Positions 61,307 to 64,000 of a DNA stretch of 64,000 nt are shown piece by piece; the stretch's first letter is position 1; every line of letters begins with the position of its first letter. The DNA is taken from assembly GCA_022842065.1 (NCBI GenBank), contig JALHQH010000003.1:332756-396755 (forward strand), given 5' to 3'. The notes beneath the pieces were generated by a model. That model saw only the letters and a list, made by a program, of their open reading frames with translations. It had not been told where the DNA came from and did not search any database. The translations under genes and the position numbers were made by a program. Source of the DNA: Caldilineaceae bacterium (GTDB lineage: Bacteria; Chloroflexota; Anaerolineae; Caldilineales; Caldilineaceae).

Positions 61307-62464
61307 ATGACCACAATTGCTGAGCGTCCAGAAACTTTGGGGCACGCCCCTTATAGCCCCGGTCCTGCCGCGGAGCCGACCGGCGCGCTCCAATCCGAGG
61401 TGGCGTCGCAATGGAAACTGATGTGGTGGAAGTTTCGCCAGCACCGGCTGGCGATGATCAGTGGCGGTGTCGTGATCCTCTTTTATCTGGTCGCGCTCTT
61501 TTGTGAATTTGTCGCGCCCACGACGTCCACCGCATATAACCAAGAGTATGTCCATGCGCCGCCGCAGGTTTTACACTTCTGGCAGGATGGCCGCTTTGCG
61601 CCCTATGTCTATGGCTACACCTTTACGCGCGACCCCCGCTCGCTGCGTAAAACCTGGACCGTCGATGAAAGCGTGGTGATTCCTGCTGGCTTCTTTGTTA
61701 AAGGCGAAACCTATAAGCTGTGGGGCTTGATCCCCTGGGATCGCCACCTGATCGGCGCCAAAAATCCTGGCGACCCCTTCTACCTGATGGGCTCGGATAA
61801 AAGTGGTCGCGATGTCTTTAGCCGGATTCTCTATAGCAGCCGCATCTCGTTGACGGTTGGCCTGGTGGGGGTATCGCTCAGCCTGATGCTGGGCATTCTA
61901 TTGGGCGGCCTCTCCGGGTTATTGGGCGGCTTTTTGGACAATGTGATTCAACGCCTGATCGAAATTCTCATGTCGCTGCCGGCGATCCCGATTATTCTGG
62001 CCCTGGCCGCAGCCGTGCCCTTACACTGGGGACCGTTGCGGGTCTACTTTATTATTACCGTCATCCTCTCGCTCTTGGGCTGGACGGGATTGGCGCGCGT
62101 CGTGCGCAGCAAATTCCTGGCCCTGAAGAGTGAAGACTTTGTGCTCGCCGCCGAACTCGATGGGGTCAGCCGCTACCGGCTGATCGTGCATCACATGTTG
62201 CCCTCCTTCATGAGCCATATCATTGCTTCGGTCACGCTGGCGATTCCCGGCATGATCTTGGGTGAGACCGCCCTGAGTTTTCTTGGCTTGGGGTTGCGCC
62301 CACCAGTCGTCAGTTGGGGCGTCATGTTGCAAGAGGCCCAAAAGGTCGCCGTCATCGCCATCTTTCCCTGGCTCCTCCTGCCAGCCTTGGCCGTCGTCAT
62401 CATCGTCCTCGCCTTCAACTTCTTTGGCGACGGCCTGCGCGACGCCGCCGACCCGTATCAGTAA
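61307..62464 (+). CDS. Peptide-type ABC transporter permease (DppC-like) 3
   Basis: 385 residues, longer than usual because of a periplasmic insert of about 100 residues after the first membrane segment ('QVLHFWQDGRFAPYVYGYTF' ... 'YKLWGLIPWDRHLIGA'). The DppC core follows: 'LMGSDKSGRDVFSRILYSSR', EAA loop 'DFVLAAELDGVSRYRLIV'. Such inserts are usual for permeases working with the long binding proteins, matching the 675-residue one here. Confidence 0.94.
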   Translation: MTTIAERPETLGHAPYSPGPAAEPTGALQSEVASQWKLMWWKFRQHRLAMISGGVVILFYLVALFCEFVAPTTSTAYNQEYVHAPPQVLHFWQDGRFAPYVYGYTFTRDPRSLRKTWTVDESVVIPAGFFVKGETYKLWGLIPWDRHLIGAKNPGDPFYLMGSDKSGRDVFSRILYSSRISLTVGLVGVSLSLMLGILLGGLSGLLGGFLDNVIQRLIEILMSLPAIPIILALAAAVPLHWGPLRVYFIITVILSLLGWTGLARVVRSKFLALKSEDFVLAAELDGVSRYRLIVHHMLPSFMSHIIASVTLAIPGMILGETALSFLGLGLRPPVVSWGVMLQEAQKVAVIAIFPWLLLPALAVVIIVLAFNFFGDGLRDAADPYQ

Positions 62465-62467
62465 TCA

Positions 62468-62667
62468 AACGTAAAACGTGAAACGTGAAACGTAAATTCG
62501 CCATCACGCATCACGCATCACGTTTTACGTTTCACGTTTTACGTTTCACGTTTCACGTTTCACGTTTTACGTTTCACGTTTTACGTTTCACGTTTCACGT
62601 TTCACGTTTTACGTTTCACGTTTTACGTTTCACGTTTTACGTTTCACGTTTTACGTTTCACGTTTCA
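62468..62667. repeat. Long array of 7-bp YACGTTT units with inverted left arm
   Basis: From about 62516 to 62667 some 21 units of CACGTTT or TACGTTT run head to tail; before it, complementary units (GTAAAAC, GTGAAAC) at 62468-62494 form the inverted arm. Because 7 x 3 = 21 the array stays open in all frames and gives spurious ORFs. The array ends about 18 bp before the ATPase gene, whose ribosome site AAGGTAA comes right after it. Confidence 0.92.
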
Positions 62668-62685
62668 AGGTAACGACAAAAACTC

Positions 62686-63765
62686 ATGGCCGAACCATTA
62701 ATCGAAATCAGCGGGCTGAAAATTCAGTTCTTTACGCGTGAAGGCATTGTGCGCGCGGTGGACGGGGTTGATCTGACGATTGCGCGGGGCAAAACACTTT
62801 GCATCGTTGGCGAAAGTGGCTGCGGCAAGAGTGTCATGGCGCGCGCGATCCTCAATATTGTTCACCATCCAGGGCGCATTGTCGATGGTGCAATTCGTTT
62901 TCACCGCCCGGTTGGCCACGGCAGCACTGAGATCGTGGATATTGCGGCGCTTGACCCCAAGGGTAAGCCGATCCGCAGTATTCGCGGCCGTCACATCTCC
63001 ATGATCTTCCAAGAGCCGATGACCTCGCTCAGCCCGATGTACACGGTGGGTAACCACATTATGGAAAATGTGCTGCTCCACACCGAGGCGACCAAAAAAG
63101 AGGCCCGCGAACGGGCCATCGAGATGCTTGCCCTGGTCGGCATCCCCAAACCCGAGCGGCTGGTCGATGAATATCCCTTTCGCCTGAGCGGTGGCATGCG
63201 CCAACGCGCGATGATCGCGATGGCGCTGGCCTGCAACCCCAGCCTGCTGATCGCCGACGAGCCAACGACCGCCCTGGATGTCACCACGCAGGCGCAGATT
63301 CTAGAATTGATGCAGCAGGTGCAACAAGAATATGGCATGGCGATTCTCTTCATCACCCATGATCTGGGCGTTGTGGCCGAAATTGCCGACGATGTGGCGG
63401 TGATGTATCTTGGCAATGTAGTTGAGCAGGCGGATGTTGACACAATCTTCAACAACCCTGGCCATCCTTATACCCAATCGCTGCTCCGTTCGGTGCCCAA
63501 GGTGACGGCAATGCGCCAGGAGTTGGCCGTGATCAAAGGGATGGTGCCCAGCCCTTTCCGCCGGCCACAGGGTTGCCAATTCCACCCGCGCTGCCCCCAA
63601 TTTATGCCCGGCATCTGTGAACGGATCGACCCGCCGATGGTGCCATTGGGGCCGCAACAGCACGCCCGTTGCCTGCTCTACACGGACGATAATCCCGCCT
63701 TTGTTGTGGGGCACTTTGGCATGCCATCCCGCGCTGCACAAGAGGAGATTGCGCTGCATGAGTAA
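62686..63765 (+). CDS. Peptide-type ABC transporter ATP-binding protein (DppD-like)
   Basis: 359 residues. Walker A '[15 protein letters not shown]' (about 40-50), Q-loop in '[12 protein letters not shown]', signature '[15 protein letters not shown]', Walker B '[12 protein letters not shown]', switch His in 'LFITHDLG'. The C-terminal oligopeptide/dipeptide extension with Cys residues ('[16 protein letters not shown]') probably binds an iron-sulfur-like cluster as in DppD. It drives transport for the operon and overlaps the next ATPase gene by 8 bp. Confidence 0.95.
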   Translation: MAEPLIEISGLKIQFFTREGIVRAVDGVDLTIARGKTLCIVGESGCGKSVMARAILNIVHHPGRIVDGAIRFHRPVGHGSTEIVDIAALDPKGKPIRSIRGRHISMIFQEPMTSLSPMYTVGNHIMENVLLHTEATKKEARERAIEMLALVGIPKPERLVDEYPFRLSGGMRQRAMIAMALACNPSLLIADEPTTALDVTTQAQILELMQQVQQEYGMAILFITHDLGVVAEIADDVAVMYLGNVVEQADVDTIFNNPGHPYTQSLLRSVPKVTAMRQELAVIKGMVPSPFRRPQGCQFHPRCPQFMPGICERIDPPMVPLGPQQHARCLLYTDDNPAFVVGHFGMPSRAAQEEIALHE

Positions 63766-64000
63766 CACTACCCTTGCCTCAACTGATCCGGCTGGACGGG
63801 TCAACGGCCAAGCGAACGCTGACGCGCCGATGGGCGCACCCTTGGTCGATGTGCGTGATCTGAAGATGCACTTCCCAATCTCCGCCGGTATTTTTGGCCG
63901 CACCGTCGGCTATGTGAAGGCCGCCGATGAGGTGACTTTCCAGATCTATCGCGGCGAAACGTTGGGGTTGGTAGGTGAAAGTGGCTGTGGCAAAACCACG
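63758..64000 (+). CDS. Peptide-type ABC transporter ATP-binding protein (DppF-like), 5' part
   Basis: First 81 codons; the gene continues past the window. It has a 25-residue N-terminal extension, '[19 protein letters not shown]' and ends in the Walker A region '[11 protein letters not shown]'. It overlaps the DppD gene stop by 8 bp, so both ATPases are coupled. Confidence 0.93.
   Translation, partial: MSNTTLASTDPAGRVNGQANADAPMGAPLVDVRDLKMHFPISAGIFGRTVGYVKAADEVTFQIYRGETLGLVGESGCGKTT

Noticed and set aside
62468..62667. CRISPR array
   Set aside because: Units are 7 bp and contiguous, with no spacers and no cas genes nearby.
62485..62673. 62-codon ORF of repeated F-T-F-H-V-L-R
   Set aside because: Pure translation of the 7-bp array; no ribosome site and no reason to be a protein.

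Overview
The window reads as a piece of the chromosome of a free-living heterotroph, most likely a Chloroflexota bacterium of the Anaerolineae/Caldilineales type. This is inferred from gene content: many peptide-type and sugar-type ABC importers, rows of Gfo/Idh/MocA oxidoreductases, GH4, FGGY kinases, LacI regulators, DUF5615/DUF433-type toxin-antitoxin pairs, and intergenic fold-back repeats. No rRNA, tRNA, CRISPR array, phage or transposase gene was seen. Genes are dense, the start codon is mostly ATG, and Shine-Dalgarno sites are usually clear.

Layout. 1-9.8 kb: an importer (partial substrate-binding protein plus two permeases, no ATPase) followed by three Gfo/Idh/MocA oxidoreductases, an MDR dehydrogenase, a fumarylacetoacetate-hydrolase-family enzyme and an AstE/AspA-like deacylase, a probable catabolic cluster for a sugar-derived compound. 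9.8-14.2 kb: nucleotidyltransferase, two small overlapping genes, a VapBC-like module with a near-consensus promoter, an SDR epimerase and an MBL hydrolase. 14.4-18.1 kb: DUF1361 membrane protein, HAD, NUDIX and DUF4432 proteins. 18.2-25.5 kb: a sugar ABC operon (Tat lipoprotein binding protein, MalF-like and MalG-like permeases) with a toxin-antitoxin-like pair on the opposite strand between the two permeases, then GH4, an unknown protein and a cupin.

25.6-31.8 kb (minus strand): three tandem small secreted peptides that share a C-terminal VSWNS and two cysteines each, a LacI regulator, and an EtfB-EtfA-FGGY kinase operon whose leader has a promoter followed by a terminator hairpin (attenuator or small RNA). 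31.8-39.5 kb: CPBP protease, GT2 glycosyltransferase, PH-domain membrane protein, a peptide-type binding protein, decayed genes, an aldo/keto reductase and a class C beta-lactamase-like hydrolase. 39.9-46.6 kb: PBP1A, two importer permeases and an FGGY kinase. 46.9-52.7 kb: two paralogous lipoprotein alpha/beta-hydrolases around an SGNH-like protein, facing an MBOAT acyltransferase, a candidate surface acylation locus. 52.9-56.2 kb: TumE-like toxin pair, class III aminotransferase, phosphotriesterase-family hydrolase. 56.5-64 kb: LacI regulator and a complete peptide-type importer (binding protein, two permeases, two ATPases, the last cut by the window end).

The intergenic DNA is itself notable. 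Many gaps hold perfect long palindromes or paired arrays of 7-8 bp units in opposite orientation, most densely at junctions of importer operons. The strongest candidates for something undescribed are the VSWNS peptide family (25.6-26.7 kb), the etf leader (31.6-31.7 kb) and the surface acylation locus (46.9-52.7 kb).
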